Shown: positions 9,657 to 18,425, counted from the first letter of the stretch. The stretch is DNA of 60,819 bases from Clostridia bacterium (GCA_017465465.1 JAFTWE010000042.1:1-60819); one strand, 5' to 3'. Notes: a model not told the origin generated them from the letters alone. Made by a program: numbers and translations.

Positions 9657-9714
9657 AAAAACGCCCCCGAAATCTGATTACAACAAATGTATGCTCGACT
9701 TCGGAGGAATATTC

Positions 9715-10164
9715 TTAAACTTTCATCAGAATGGGCATTATCCCTGACTTGGTTATATCAATCACAGCGTAATTCCCGTCACGAATACTGCCGGGGTTTA
9801 CATACCACACACCGTCAATATATTCAGTAACAGGATTGTGGGTATGGCCATATAATGCAATGTGAGCATTATGCTCCCTTGCCGCAGAAATCAAGCCTGT
9901 CAGCCCGTATTTTACAAATTCGGCATATCCGTGGGTGGAATAAATCACCTTGCCGTCGATTTTATCCACAGAAAAAGCAGGCAACATACTGCCCCAATCG
10001 CAGTTCCCCCTTACCCTTACGGCAGGAATACCAACGCCTGCATATTCAAGGTCGTGTTCACCGTCACCGAGATAAAATAAAATTTCGGCTGTAGGCTGGC
10101 GTTCAACAGCTCTTCTTAATTTCAGCGCATCACCGTGAGAATCTGAAATCACCAATATTCGCAT
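9715..10164 (-). CDS. YfcE/MJ0936-family metallophosphoesterase
   Basis: A small calcineurin-like phosphodiesterase (149 residues, typical length). The five metal-binding blocks are visible in order: ISDSHGD (residues 6-12), YLGDGEHD, GNCDWG, STHGY and YGHTHNP. These coordinate two metal ions, usually Mn. Family members hydrolyse phosphodiesters such as bis-pNPP; the physiological substrate is unknown. It is divergent from the three small ORFs starting at 10224, with 59 bp between them, and has only a weak ribosome site. Confidence 0.88.
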   Translation of the reverse strand: MRILVISDSHGDALKLRRAVERQPTAEILFYLGDGEHDLEYAGVGIPAVRVRGNCDWGSMLPAFSVDKIDGKVIYSTHGYAEFVKYGLTGLISAAREHNAHIALYGHTHNPVTEYIDGVWYVNPGSIRDGNYAVIDITKSGIMPILMKV

Positions 10165-10223
10165 TCATACCCAACTCCGTTTTACAATATAAATTATTAT
10201 ACCACCCGGGAGGTGAATTGTAA

Positions 10224-10433
10224 ATGGACAAAAAAGCAGACAAACTCATAGAGGCTCTGAGTGCAAAAACACCCGATGAGCAAAGAAAAGCGGCAATGAA
10301 TATGTTAGGCTCAATGAACCCTGAGCAAAGCAGCAAAATCAAAGAAATTATGGCAGACAAAGAAAAGCTTCAATCAATTCTATCTTCCCCTCAGGCACAG
10401 CAACTCATCAATAAACTGAAAGGCAAACAGTAA
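10224..10433 (+). CDS. small protein of unknown function, 69 residues
   Basis: I do not recognise this protein. It has a strong ribosome site (GGGAGGTG, 8 nt before the ATG) and is highly charged and helical in appearance, rich in Lys, Glu, Met and Gln. There is no transmembrane segment or cysteine. Its stop overlaps the next start by one base (TAATG), so it is translationally coupled to the next small ORF. The three ORFs together look like a true small-protein operon. Confidence 0.7.
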   Translation: MDKKADKLIEALSAKTPDEQRKAAMNMLGSMNPEQSSKIKEIMADKEKLQSILSSPQAQQLINKLKGKQ

Positions 10434-10780
10434 TGGACAGCTTAAATGATATTCTTTCCTCCCTTTCACCTGAAGACATAAATTCTCTCAAAAGCATTGC
10501 CGACTCTGTTTTTTCCTCTGACGAAAAGCAGAAAGGCTCACCTGAGCCTGACCTTTCAGGCGGAATTTCACCTGAAATGCTGATGAAAATTTCAAACATA
10601 ATGGGGGCAATGAATTCGGGAGGGAACGAGCGTTGCCGACTGATTGAAGCACTTAAGCCAAACCTTAGCCAAAAGCGGCAGAAAAAAGCCGACGAAGCTA
10701 TGCAGATGCTTAAAATTCTTGATATTTTGCCTATGCTCAATTTACTTAACCCAAACGGTGATAGCAATGATAAACGGTGA
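10433..10780 (+). CDS. small protein of unknown function, 115 residues
   Basis: I do not recognise this protein. It starts with SLNDILSSLSPEDINSLKSIAD, has a Ser/Gly/Pro/Glu linker (about residues 32-48), then ISPEMLMKISNIMGAMN and a basic helical stretch, and ends LLNPNGDSNDKR. It has no membrane segment. The start is fixed by the TAATG overlap with the upstream ORF, and its end overlaps the next tiny ORF by 14 nt. The first two proteins share a Ser-Pro/helix style (SPEDINSLKSIADS here, NPEQSSKIKEIMADK in the first), so they could be distant paralogues or partners. Confidence 0.65.
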   Translation: MDSLNDILSSLSPEDINSLKSIADSVFSSDEKQKGSPEPDLSGGISPEMLMKISNIMGAMNSGGNERCRLIEALKPNLSQKRQKKADEAMQMLKILDILPMLNLLNPNGDSNDKR

Positions 10781-10940
10781 AATTAACCGCGTGCAAAATC
10801 CGCTGAACAATATTCTCGGCTCTTTGGGCGGACTTTTTAAAGACAGCGATATGATTCTTATTCTGGCAATGGTAATTCTGCTCTCTCAGGACGGAGCAGA
10901 CAAAATGCTCATACTCGCATTGCTTTATATTCTCAGTTGA
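10767..10940 (+). CDS. tiny hydrophobic protein, 57 residues
   Basis: The ATG at 10767 lies inside the end of the previous gene. The product begins MINGEINRVQ and ends with two hydrophobic stretches (MILILAMVILLSQDG, then KMLILALLYILS) joined by an acidic turn, as in a helical hairpin or a membrane-surface peptide. I recall similar short LALLYIL-type tails in other Clostridia but no function. The frame can be extended upstream to 10644, but that part overlaps a better-supported gene, so the short form was chosen. Confidence 0.6.
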   Translation: MINGEINRVQNPLNNILGSLGGLFKDSDMILILAMVILLSQDGADKMLILALLYILS

Positions 10941-10963
10941 CCTCTTGACAGATAGTTTATAAT
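10937..10963 (+). promoter_or_regulatory. possible promoter for the TSCPD gene
   Basis: TTGACC (10937-10942) and TATAAT (10958-10963) are 15 bp apart, which is short for sigma-A. A closer TTGACA at 10945 is only 7 bp from the -10 and cannot be its -35. Confidence 0.3.
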
Positions 10964-10994
10964 GGTTACAGACTATTTTTCAGGAGGTTTTACC

Positions 10995-11243
10995 ATGCCA
11001 TATATTTATAAAACACAGGGCACCTGCTCATCACAGATTGAATTTGAGCTTGATGGCAACATCGTTAAAAATGTTAAATTTTCAGGCGGCTGCAACGGCA
11101 ACCTTAAAGGAATTTCTTCTTTGGTTGAGGGTATGACTGTGGAAGAGGTTAAAGCAAAGCTTTCAGGCATCACCTGCGGATTTAAAAGAACATCCTGCCC
11201 CGACCAGCTCGCAAAAGCAGTTGAAAAGGCATATAACGAATAA
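10995..11243 (+). CDS. TSCPD domain protein (TIGR03905-type)
   Basis: A small 82-residue protein ending in the TSCPD motif (KRTSCPDQLAKAVEKAY), a domain otherwise found at the C-terminus of some ribonucleotide reductases. The free-standing form is a conserved family of unknown role in Clostridia and Bacteroidetes. Cysteines are at TCSS, GGCNG, ITCGF and TSCPD. The start at ATG 10995 is set by AGGAGG at 10982-10987; a longer frame from 10962 has no such site. A bidirectional terminator follows. Confidence 0.85.
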   Translation: MPYIYKTQGTCSSQIEFELDGNIVKNVKFSGGCNGNLKGISSLVEGMTVEEVKAKLSGITCGFKRTSCPDQLAKAVEKAYNE

Positions 11244-11251
11244 CAGACAAA

Positions 11252-11286
11252 AAGCAGTATCGGATTTCCGATACTGCTTAATTTTT
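11252..11286. terminator. bidirectional intrinsic terminator
   Basis: A perfect 12-bp stem (AAGCAGTATCGG, 11252-11263, with its complement at 11268-11279) has a 4-nt loop. It has a T-rich tract on the plus side and a T5 run on the minus side, and serves the convergent TSCPD and LCP genes. Confidence 0.92.
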
Positions 11287-12679
11287 AATATGTGCCGATT
11301 TCGTTATAGTAAATTGAAAGAATGGTTTCGTAAAAAGCGGTTTCGTCAATATAATATTCCGAATGCTTATCGTCACCCTCTACCATTTTACCGGGAGTGG
11401 AGAATGTGTCAAAATTTCCGCCCGCTTTTGTAACAAATTCAACTGCAAGGTAAGAAACATCGCTGAGGCTCACATTTGTGTAGGCATAATTCATGGCGGT
11501 GTTATAAATCTTTGTAATTGCAGAAATATCTGTTCCGATTTTTTCAACACCTGTTCTTGCAAAGGCTTTGATATACTGAGTCTGGCGCTCCATACGGTAA
11601 AGGTTAGCGTCAACTCTCTTATGGTCACGGTAACGGACAAATTCCATTGCTCTGTCACCTCTGAGCTTAACACTCTGACCCTCCTTAAAGGAGCCGAAGG
11701 TTTCGTTTGGTGTAACGGTAACTCCGCCGACAGCGTCGTTAAGCGCACCGATACCGTCAAGGTCAAGAGCGGCATAAGACTTAATCGGAATACCGAACAT
11801 CAATTTTTGCAAGCTTGCAACAACATTTTCACAGCTTGTTTTTCCGCCGTCACCGTAAGCGTAAGCAAGGCAGACCTGAGTTTTTTCTACCCTTACGAAA
11901 GAGCCTTTGGTGTCATAAATATCCACTTCGGCAATGGTATCACGGGGAATTGAAAGAAGCTTTGTTGCACCTGTTGAGGTATCGAAAGCAACAATGATAA
12001 TTGTATCTGCCTGACCGGCTGTACCGATAGTGTCGTGCTGATTGATTTCTTCTTCATCAATACCAAGGCAGGCTACTGATGTGATGTTTTCATTAAGGCG
12101 GTAGATTTTGCCGTTATACCTTACGGTTTTACCGTCTTCTTCAACCTCAGCCTCTTCAACGGCTTCAACGGTTGTGTCTTCATAGTCAAGAAGATTGTTC
12201 TTACCTGAATTTATCATCACAAACAATGTACCCACTGCAACCAAAGCAAGCAATAAAATAAAGATGATAATACCGAGAATTATTTTGCCCGCCGATTTTT
12301 TCTTTTTCTTGGGTGGCGGTGCAGACCTTTTTCTCGTTTGCTTCACTTCAGGCGTTGCTGTTGAAATCGCATCAAACTTTTCGCTGAGGCTTTTGATTTT
12401 TTCCTGAGCTTTTTCAGAATTCATTGAAGAAGTGGGGCTGTCACTGTAATAATAATCGCTGTGGCCTGAGCCGTGAGATGAGCGGTGATGATGTGAATGA
12501 CCGCCTGAATGGTGACTGCCCGATGAATGATGATGGTGATGATGTGAACCTGAATGATGATGTGACGAGCTGTGATGTTGGTGGTGGTGGGAAGAGCTGT
12601 GATGGGAACTGCGCTCACCTGAACCGTGGGAATGATGCTCGCTGTATTTATCGTGATTGGAATTAGTTGGTGAGCTCAT
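11285..12679 (-). CDS. LytR-CpsA-Psr (LCP) family protein with His-rich cytoplasmic tail
   Basis: LCP enzymes transfer lipid-linked glycopolymers such as teichoic acids or capsule to peptidoglycan. The catalytic domain spans about residues 198-460 and has the expected acidic/Arg signatures (GQADTIIIV, LSIPRDT, and YRDHKRVDANLYRMERQ for the lipid-phosphate pocket). The transmembrane helix is at 132-155, preceded by PPPKKKKK. The first 75 residues are unusual: 28 histidines alternate with Ser and Gly, including six in a row at 46-51. The start overlaps the upstream sortase stop by 17 nt, with GGAGTG as ribosome site. Co-expression with a sortase suggests a shared job in surface assembly. Confidence 0.92.
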   Translation of the reverse strand: MSSPTNSNHDKYSEHHSHGSGERSSHHSSSHHHQHHSSSHHHSGSHHHHHHSSGSHHSGGHSHHHRSSHGSGHSDYYYSDSPTSSMNSEKAQEKIKSLSEKFDAISTATPEVKQTRKRSAPPPKKKKKSAGKIILGIIIFILLLALVAVGTLFVMINSGKNNLLDYEDTTVEAVEEAEVEEDGKTVRYNGKIYRLNENITSVACLGIDEEEINQHDTIGTAGQADTIIIVAFDTSTGATKLLSIPRDTIAEVDIYDTKGSFVRVEKTQVCLAYAYGDGGKTSCENVVASLQKLMFGIPIKSYAALDLDGIGALNDAVGGVTVTPNETFGSFKEGQSVKLRGDRAMEFVRYRDHKRVDANLYRMERQTQYIKAFARTGVEKIGTDISAITKIYNTAMNYAYTNVSLSDVSYLAVEFVTKAGGNFDTFSTPGKMVEGDDKHSEYYIDETAFYETILSIYYNEIGTY

Positions 12680-13457
12680 CTGAAATTAACACTCCGTTTA
12701 CCAGGTACCTGTATGCAGGTTGGTTTGCAAAGCAGGTGCTTAAGGTTACAATTTTACTGTCTTTATCGAGAGTAATATCCTCTCTTGAATTAAACAACTC
12801 AAATTTCGGATTGAGAATGCTGTATTGGTATGAAAGGATTTCACTTTCCTGTGTGAAATCATAAACAGTTGTAATTCGTCTGTTATCATATTTTAAAGCA
12901 GAAACAATCCTGTAGGTGAATTTATGACCGGGAGTATAGATATAAAAATACTCGTTTTTGTCAAAAAATTCTTTATCTTCAAAATTATGAAGCATATAAA
13001 ACATTGTATCGTCACGCATATTATGGCCGTATACACAGGTAACAGGGTCTGAAAAGTCCTTGGAGTTACAGGTGTTTGTAAAAATACAGCCTGCAAGAAG
13101 ATACTTTTTGTAAATTGAGCGGCGGAGATAATAATCGTCCTGCTCATTTTGCAAAATGGGATAGTCAATAACGGTATTCGGCATCTGAATCCAGGCATAA
13201 ATATCGCTGTTGACCTTTTTCAAGGCTTCAAAATCAATGGGATTTTCCACAAGCTGAGGAGTATTATCCTCTGCCTCAGGCTCAGCCTGAGAAACATACT
13301 GCTGTGAAAGACCGTCATAAATATTTTTTGCCATATAGTTGTTGTACCAGTTCCAAACAAGGTAAACAACACCTGACGCGCAAATAAGGAACAAAATAAC
13401 AACCAGAACAATTATCAGCGCGCGCTTTGTTTTTTCACGGGATTCTTCGTAACCCAT
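12663..13457 (-). CDS. class B sortase
   Basis: A membrane-anchored cysteine transpeptidase that cleaves a surface-protein sorting signal and joins it to the cell wall. There is an N-terminal transmembrane helix (about 13-36), then a SrtB-type domain of normal size (264 residues in all). The catalytic triad is visible: His145 in VYGHNM, Cys242 in VTLSTC and Arg250 in PAYRYLV. It lies between a gene for a small SPDTG-motif protein (its probable substrate, upstream) and the LCP gene, which it overlaps by 17 nt. The ribosome site (AGGGGTG) is modest. Confidence 0.93.
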   Translation of the reverse strand: MGYEESREKTKRALIIVLVVILFLICASGVVYLVWNWYNNYMAKNIYDGLSQQYVSQAEPEAEDNTPQLVENPIDFEALKKVNSDIYAWIQMPNTVIDYPILQNEQDDYYLRRSIYKKYLLAGCIFTNTCNSKDFSDPVTCVYGHNMRDDTMFYMLHNFEDKEFFDKNEYFYIYTPGHKFTYRIVSALKYDNRRITTVYDFTQESEILSYQYSILNPKFELFNSREDITLDKDSKIVTLSTCFANQPAYRYLVNGVLISDELTN

Positions 13458-13473
13458 ATTTACACCCCTATCA

Positions 13474-13508
13474 AAACAAAAAAGCTCCGTTAAGACAGAG
13501 CTTTTTCA
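13474..13508 (-). terminator. terminator after the SPDTG small-protein gene
   Basis: AAAGCTC (13481-13487) pairs with GAGCTTT (13498-13504) around a 10-nt loop. On the minus strand it is followed by a T-rich tract. It separates the small-protein gene from the sortase/LCP operon, although read-through is possible. Confidence 0.75.
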
Positions 13509-13524
13509 TCGGTTTAAAACGCAA

Positions 13525-13746
13525 TTATTTAATCTTCTTAGAAAGAACAATACCTGCTGCTGAGCAAGAAACAACTGCTGCGATAGCGCCAACCTCTGCC
13601 ATTACAGAATAACCTGTGTCGGGAGAAACTGCTGAGTCATCGCCGGGCTTAACAGGCTCTGCTGAAGGGCTTTTCAATGCGCTTGCGCCAATAGCTGTTG
13701 CGCCAAAAAGAAGAACTGCTGCGAAAGTTGCAATTAACTTTTTCAT
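13525..13746 (-). CDS. small secreted protein with SPDTG sortase signal
   Basis: The 73-residue precursor has a signal peptide (residues 1-23, ending ASA), a short Pro/Asp/Ser stretch, SPDTG at 41-45, a hydrophobic helix (49-68) and a basic tail SKKIK. This is the layout of a cell-wall sorting signal. SPDTG resembles the (S/P)PxTG motifs reported for clostridial class B sortases rather than LPxTG. If cleaved at both ends, only about 20 residues would remain. The start was set at 13746 by AGGAG 10 nt upstream. It has its own promoter and terminator and lies next to the sortase gene, so substrate status is a strong inference. Confidence 0.8.
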   Translation of the reverse strand: MKKLIATFAAVLLFGATAIGASALKSPSAEPVKPGDDSAVSPDTGYSVMAEVGAIAAVVSCSAAGIVLSKKIK

Positions 13747-13796
13747 TTTAAACAAACTCCTTTCGTGTGCCCATAAAGACACCCTTATCAGTTATC

Positions 13797-13824
13797 ATAA
13801 TAACACAATATCGCAAAAAGTCAA
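13797..13824 (-). promoter_or_regulatory. promoter of the SPDTG small-protein gene
   Basis: On the minus strand TTGACT (13819-13824), a 16-bp spacer and TATTAT (13797-13802) lie 50 bp upstream of the start codon. Confidence 0.6.
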
Positions 13825-13840
13825 CATCAAAAAGAAAAAA

Positions 13841-14938
13841 TCAATAAATAATTTTTTCAATAATTCCGTTAGAAAGTAAAAATCCCTGAGCTGTGAGGCT
13901 GATTGAATTTTCATCTGTTTTTACTAATCCTGCCCTTTCAAAAAGAAGGGCTTTTTTTATATATTCTTCTTTAGAAAAATCATCAAAACGCTTTTTGGCT
14001 TCACTAAAAATCAAGCCGTCACTCAGCCTTAATCTGAGCATAATATATTCCTGCAAATCTCCGCCGTCGCAGTCAAAAATCGGCTCGTCGCCCTTTTCAA
14101 AAGCTTTTATATCACGGGGATAATAAAATCTTTTTCCGTCTAAAAAAGAATGTGCCGCAGGTCCGATTCCCAGATATTCCTCGCAGTTCCAATATTTTAA
14201 ATTGTGCTTGCTTTCATACCCGGGTTTAGCGAAGTTTGAAATTTCATACTGAGAAAAACCTCTTTCCTCAAGGAAACCGACCATTTGCAAATACAAGTCT
14301 GCGGTTAAATCCTCATCAGGCAAATTAAGCTTTTGAGCGTTATTGTAAAACCAAGTCCCCTCTTCAAGCTTCAATATATAAGCGCTTATGTGCGTTGCTC
14401 CTGAAGAGGCGCAAAACTCCAACGATTGAGCAAGGCTTTTTTCATTTTGTTCGGGAATTCCTATCATTAAATCCAATGAAATATTTTCAATCCCCGCCAA
14501 GTGAGCTTTATTTATTGCCTGTTCAACAGCTTTGACATCTGCAATTCGCCCAAGCTTTTTGCGCTCGCTGTCAACGGCAGACTGCATACCCAACGATACT
14601 CTGTTAACCCCTGCGGCGGCAATTTTTTTAAAGAAATCACCGTCAACACAGGAGGGATTGCACTCAACGGTTATTTCACCGTCGCAATCAAAGCTTTCTT
14701 TAGCGGCAAGCACAATCCTGCTGATTTTTTCTCCGCCCAAAAGTGACGGCGTACCTCCGCCGAGATAAAGCGTATCGGCTTTTTTATCGGTACGCTCAGC
14801 CCAGCTCTGCAAAGAGCTTTTTACCGCAGAAGCATAGCTCTCACAATCTGCCTCGCCGGTTCTCAAAGAATAAAAATCGCAGTAAGGGCACTTACTTTTA
14901 CAAAAAGGTATATGAATATACAGACCTATTTTATTCAC
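13841..14938 (-). CDS. hemW: HemW-type radical SAM protein
   Basis: This belongs to the coproporphyrinogen-III-oxidase-like radical SAM family, which includes HemW, a heme-binding or heme-inserting protein. The cluster-binding CxxxCxxC is at residues 13-20 (PFCKSKCPYC), followed by TLYLGGGTPSLL and GVNRVSLGMQS, and the C-terminal HemN-like region. True HemN has an extra N-terminal cysteine arrangement that is absent here. The start is a GTG at 14938 with a strong AGGAGG 7 nt upstream; the frame extends further but without a ribosome site. It stands alone downstream of a terminator. Confidence 0.9.
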   Translation of the reverse strand: MNKIGLYIHIPFCKSKCPYCDFYSLRTGEADCESYASAVKSSLQSWAERTDKKADTLYLGGGTPSLLGGEKISRIVLAAKESFDCDGEITVECNPSCVDGDFFKKIAAAGVNRVSLGMQSAVDSERKKLGRIADVKAVEQAINKAHLAGIENISLDLMIGIPEQNEKSLAQSLEFCASSGATHISAYILKLEEGTWFYNNAQKLNLPDEDLTADLYLQMVGFLEERGFSQYEISNFAKPGYESKHNLKYWNCEEYLGIGPAAHSFLDGKRFYYPRDIKAFEKGDEPIFDCDGGDLQEYIMLRLRLSDGLIFSEAKKRFDDFSKEEYIKKALLFERAGLVKTDENSISLTAQGFLLSNGIIEKIIY

Positions 14939-14960
14939 ACCGCCACCTCCTTCGGATATA

Positions 14961-14991
14961 AAAATCAAGCAGGTGAAACACACCTGCTTGA
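14961..14991 (-). terminator. terminator after the GPH transporter gene
   Basis: A perfect 11-bp stem (14965-14975 with 14981-14991) has a 5-nt loop and a T-rich tract on the minus strand, directly after the transporter stop. Confidence 0.88.
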
Positions 14992-14998
14992 AAAGTTT

Positions 14999-16495
14999 TT
15001 AGTCGAGAACTTTGTTGTCTGCTTCGTCAGTAAGAGTTTTTGCTGTTGCGCTTCTTCTTTCAGCGAGTTCAGCATACATTCTCTTTCTGGTTTTGTCATC
15101 AATGTTGTAGAAGAACTTGGGAATCATACCAAGAAGACCGCCCAATGCAGGAACAAGAGTTGTTGTTAAGAAGAGCAAGTACTCAGTTCTTGCGCTCTGC
15201 TGACCGGGTTTAAGACCCTGACGATAGCCGATAGCCTGAAGCAATGCTGTGCTGAGAACGCCGCCGATTGAGCCGACAATTTTACTTGCAAGGTCTTTAA
15301 CAAGACCTGTTGTACCTTCTGTACGGTAGCCGTATTTCCACTCACCGTAGTCGATAACTTCGTTACCGATTTCTGTGGGAATAACCTTACGCAAAGCGTA
15401 AACAGCGTTCCAAACAGTTTCACGAATCATAAACGCAATAAGCATTGTCCATGTCTTGTTGTAATTATGGTTGATTGAGCCGAAGCCGAAAACAAGAAGT
15501 AAAAGGATGTTTCCGAAGTGGTCGCCAAAAATCCACAAAGCCTTGGTTGAGAAATGCTCTCTGAGCTTTGTAACATAAGTATAGCTGGCGTATGTAACAA
15601 ACATACCGGGGATACCAACAACAAGCTCGGCTGAGCTGAAGTTAAGAACATTGATATAATAGAGTGATGTACTTGTGCTTACGCTGCCGAAGTTAGCAAG
15701 CATATCGGAAAGAGCAAGTAACATCAATGGTCTTGAACGGAAGAGTGATGTGAAAGCCTTTTTGTAATCGGGCTTTTCAACAGACTGAAGAACTCTTTCT
15801 TTGCATATAAGTGAGAAGTAGAAAGAAAGTGCACTTGCTGCCGCCGCAGTTGCAACACCCATTACAACGAAGAGTGTTGACATCTGAATTTTCATAATGC
15901 CGTTGTTAACAAGGTCGATGAAAATTGTAACCGCCTGTTTCGGGATGTTTTCAACAAGGCTTGAAATAAGGTTTGTCTGGTTAATAAGTCTTGTTCTGTC
16001 CACCGTATCAGGGGTGATTGTTGCGAGAATACCGGTTTTGGCAATGTTATAAACCGTTCCTCCCAGGTCGTTAATAATCTTAAATAGCAGGAACGCTATT
16101 ATCTTCGGCATATACGTTGCCGCCGAGCCGGGGAAAATCGCAGGCATTGCCCAGTAAAAAATACTAAGCGCAGCACCCGGACCTGCATACATAATAAGAT
16201 ACGGTTTAAATTTACCGAAACGGGTGTTTGTTCTGTCAACCAATGCTGCAAGGAAAAAGTCGTTAACAATATCCCATACGCTGGCAATGGAGTTGATAAT
16301 TGTCTGCCACTTAAGAGCAACAACAAGAACGTCGGTAACAAAATACGCATCTTTAGAGCCAAGATTCAAAGACTGCGAAATGTCAAAAAGAATATAAGCT
16401 GTAGTTTCACGGCTGCCGACATATCTTCTGGACTTAGGCAACTGTCGGTTAGCCTTTTCTTCTGCAACTTGAGTCTTTGTTGCTTCCTTAGACAT
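14999..16495 (-). CDS. GPH-family (MelB-like) sugar:cation symporter
   Basis: A 12-helix major-facilitator-type transporter of the glycoside-pentoside-hexuronide family. The family signature is clear at WDIVNDFFLAALVDRTNTR followed by GKFKPYL (about residues 70-100), matching DxxNDPxxGxxxDRTxxRxGRFRPYL. Substrate cannot be read from the sequence, and there is no adjacent glycosidase or regulator to suggest one. The start at ATG 16495 has AGGAGGT 5 nt upstream. It has its own promoter and terminator, so it is a single-gene unit. Confidence 0.88.
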   Translation of the reverse strand: MSKEATKTQVAEEKANRQLPKSRRYVGSRETTAYILFDISQSLNLGSKDAYFVTDVLVVALKWQTIINSIASVWDIVNDFFLAALVDRTNTRFGKFKPYLIMYAGPGAALSIFYWAMPAIFPGSAATYMPKIIAFLLFKIINDLGGTVYNIAKTGILATITPDTVDRTRLINQTNLISSLVENIPKQAVTIFIDLVNNGIMKIQMSTLFVVMGVATAAAASALSFYFSLICKERVLQSVEKPDYKKAFTSLFRSRPLMLLALSDMLANFGSVSTSTSLYYINVLNFSSAELVVGIPGMFVTYASYTYVTKLREHFSTKALWIFGDHFGNILLLLVFGFGSINHNYNKTWTMLIAFMIRETVWNAVYALRKVIPTEIGNEVIDYGEWKYGYRTEGTTGLVKDLASKIVGSIGGVLSTALLQAIGYRQGLKPGQQSARTEYLLFLTTTLVPALGGLLGMIPKFFYNIDDKTRKRMYAELAERRSATAKTLTDEADNKVLD

Positions 16496-16524
16496 TGAAT
16501 ACCTCCTTTGTATCATATAATGTC

Positions 16525-16554
16525 AGTATAGCACAACATTAATGGTTTTTTCAA
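16525..16554 (-). promoter_or_regulatory. promoter of the GPH transporter gene
   Basis: On the minus strand TTGAAA (16549-16554), an 18-bp spacer and an extended -10 TGCTATACT (TATACT at 16525-16530) lie about 30 bp upstream of the start codon. Confidence 0.6.
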
Positions 16555-16582
16555 CAGATTTTTGAAATTTTTTGTACAAATT

Positions 16583-18394
16583 TTATTCATCAAGTTTAAG
16601 TACAGCCATAAATGCCTCCTGAGGCACCTCAACCGTACCGAAATGACGCATTCTCTTTTTACCCTCTTTTTGCTTTTCAAGAAGTTTTTTCTTTCGTGTA
16701 ATGTCACCGCCGTAGCATTTTGCAAGCACGTCTTTTCTCATTGCCTTAACGGTTTCACGGGCAATTACCTTGCCGCCGATTGCTATCTGAATCGGAATTT
16801 CAAACATCTGACGCGGAATGTTCTCTTTTAATTTTTCTGCAATTTTGCGGGCTTTTGCATAAGCTTTTTCTGAATGTATTATAAATGAAAGTGCATCAAC
16901 CGTATCACCGTTGAGAAGCACATCAAGCTTAACAAGGTCAGAGCGCTGATAATCGGCAATTTCATAGTCAAACGAAGCATAGCCCTTTGTTCTTGATTTT
17001 AAAACATCAAAAAAATCATAAATGATTTCATTAAGGGGAAGAAGATAGTGAATATCAACTCTTTCAGGAGTGATATAATCCATATTTTTAAAAACACCGC
17101 GTCTGTCCTGACACAAATCCATAATTGCGCCCACATATTCCTGAGGTGAATAAATATGAGCATCTACCAACGGCTCTTCACTGTATGCAATGTTTGCAGG
17201 GTCGGGGTAATGAGTGGGGTTATCAATTTCTATAACCGAGCCGTCGTTAAGGTGAATTTTATAAACAACGCTGGGAATTGTTGTTACAAGGTCAAGATTA
17301 TATTCCCTTTCAAGGCGTTCCTGAATAATTTCAAGGTGAAGAAGACCTAAAAATCCGCAACGGAAGCCAAAGCCCAATGCACCTGATGTTTCAGGCTCAT
17401 AGGAAAGAGAAGCGTCATTGAGACGAAGCTTTTCAAGGGCATCGCGAAGATTTTCATAATCGGCACCGTCAGCAGGATAAACTCCGCAGAAAACCATTGG
17501 ATTAACCTTGCGGTAACCGGGAAGGGGCTCACTTGCAGGATTCTGGGCAGTGGTAACGGTGTCACCAACCTGCGCATCGCCAACAGTTTTGATTGAAGCG
17601 GTAATATAACCAACCTCACCTGCTGTCAGCTCCTTTGCAGGCTCCATTGAGGTTGCTCTCATATAACCAACCTCAACAACGGTAAACTCTGCGCCTGTTG
17701 CCATCATTCGCATTGTGTCCCCTGCCTTGATTTTGCCGTCCATAATACGAACATAAACGATAACGCCCTTGTAGCTGTCGTATACTGAGTCAAAAATCAG
17801 CGCACGCAAGGGCTTGGAATCATCAGCTTCTCTCGGAGCGGGAACATCCTGAACGATTCTTTCAAGCACCTGGTCAACATTAAGACCTGTTTTTGCAGAA
17901 ACTCTGGGTGCAAGCTCGCAATCAAGTCCGATAACATCCTCAACCTGCCTTGCAACACCTTCAGGGTCAGCAGCAGGCAAGTCTATTTTATTGATTACGG
18001 GAACAATTTCCAAATCGTGGTCAAGGGCAAGATATGTGTTGGCAAGGGTCTGAGCCTCAATGCCCTGTGACGCATCTATAATAAGAACAGCGCCCTCACA
18101 AGCCGCAAGAGAGCGAGACACCTCATAGTTAAAGTCAACATGGCCGGGGGTGTCAATAAGATTAAGAACATAATTCTCGCCGTCTTTTGCTTTATAATCA
18201 AGCTTAACGGCGTGAGCCTTGATTGTAATTCCCCTCTCACGCTCCAAATCCATATTGTCAAGAAGCTGAGCTGTCATATCTCTCAAAGCTACAGATTCCG
18301 TCTGCTCAAGCATTCTGTCGGCAAGGGTGGATTTGCCGTGGTCTATATGAGCTATAATAGAAAAGTTTCTTATATTCTGCTTTGGTACTGCCAA
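16583..18394 (-). CDS. lepA: elongation factor 4 (LepA), translational GTPase
   Basis: A ribosomal back-translocase GTPase, 603 residues, which is full length. G motifs are visible: AHIDHGKST (G1), DTPGHVDF (G3) and NKIDLP (G4). The LepA-specific C-terminal domain is present, with a basic end ([19 protein letters not shown]) that reaches the ribosome A site. The start codon appears to be TTG (18392-18394) with GAGGTGA a few bases upstream; no ATG fits the conserved N-terminus. It is divergent from the 3D-domain gene. No clear terminator lies between it and the downstream transporter promoter. Confidence 0.96.
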   Translation of the reverse strand: MAVPKQNIRNFSIIAHIDHGKSTLADRMLEQTESVALRDMTAQLLDNMDLERERGITIKAHAVKLDYKAKDGENYVLNLIDTPGHVDFNYEVSRSLAACEGAVLIIDASQGIEAQTLANTYLALDHDLEIVPVINKIDLPAADPEGVARQVEDVIGLDCELAPRVSAKTGLNVDQVLERIVQDVPAPREADDSKPLRALIFDSVYDSYKGVIVYVRIMDGKIKAGDTMRMMATGAEFTVVEVGYMRATSMEPAKELTAGEVGYITASIKTVGDAQVGDTVTTAQNPASEPLPGYRKVNPMVFCGVYPADGADYENLRDALEKLRLNDASLSYEPETSGALGFGFRCGFLGLLHLEIIQERLEREYNLDLVTTIPSVVYKIHLNDGSVIEIDNPTHYPDPANIAYSEEPLVDAHIYSPQEYVGAIMDLCQDRRGVFKNMDYITPERVDIHYLLPLNEIIYDFFDVLKSRTKGYASFDYEIADYQRSDLVKLDVLLNGDTVDALSFIIHSEKAYAKARKIAEKLKENIPRQMFEIPIQIAIGGKVIARETVKAMRKDVLAKCYGGDITRKKKLLEKQKEGKKRMRHFGTVEVPQEAFMAVLKLDE

Positions 18395-18425
18395 AAAATC
18401 ACCTCAAAGAAGTTTTACTTTTATC

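Noticed and set aside
10945..10963. TTGACA and TATAAT as a promoter pair before the TSCPD gene
   Set aside because: The two hexamers are only 7 bp apart. The TTGACC at 10937, with a 15-bp spacer, is the better but still weak candidate.
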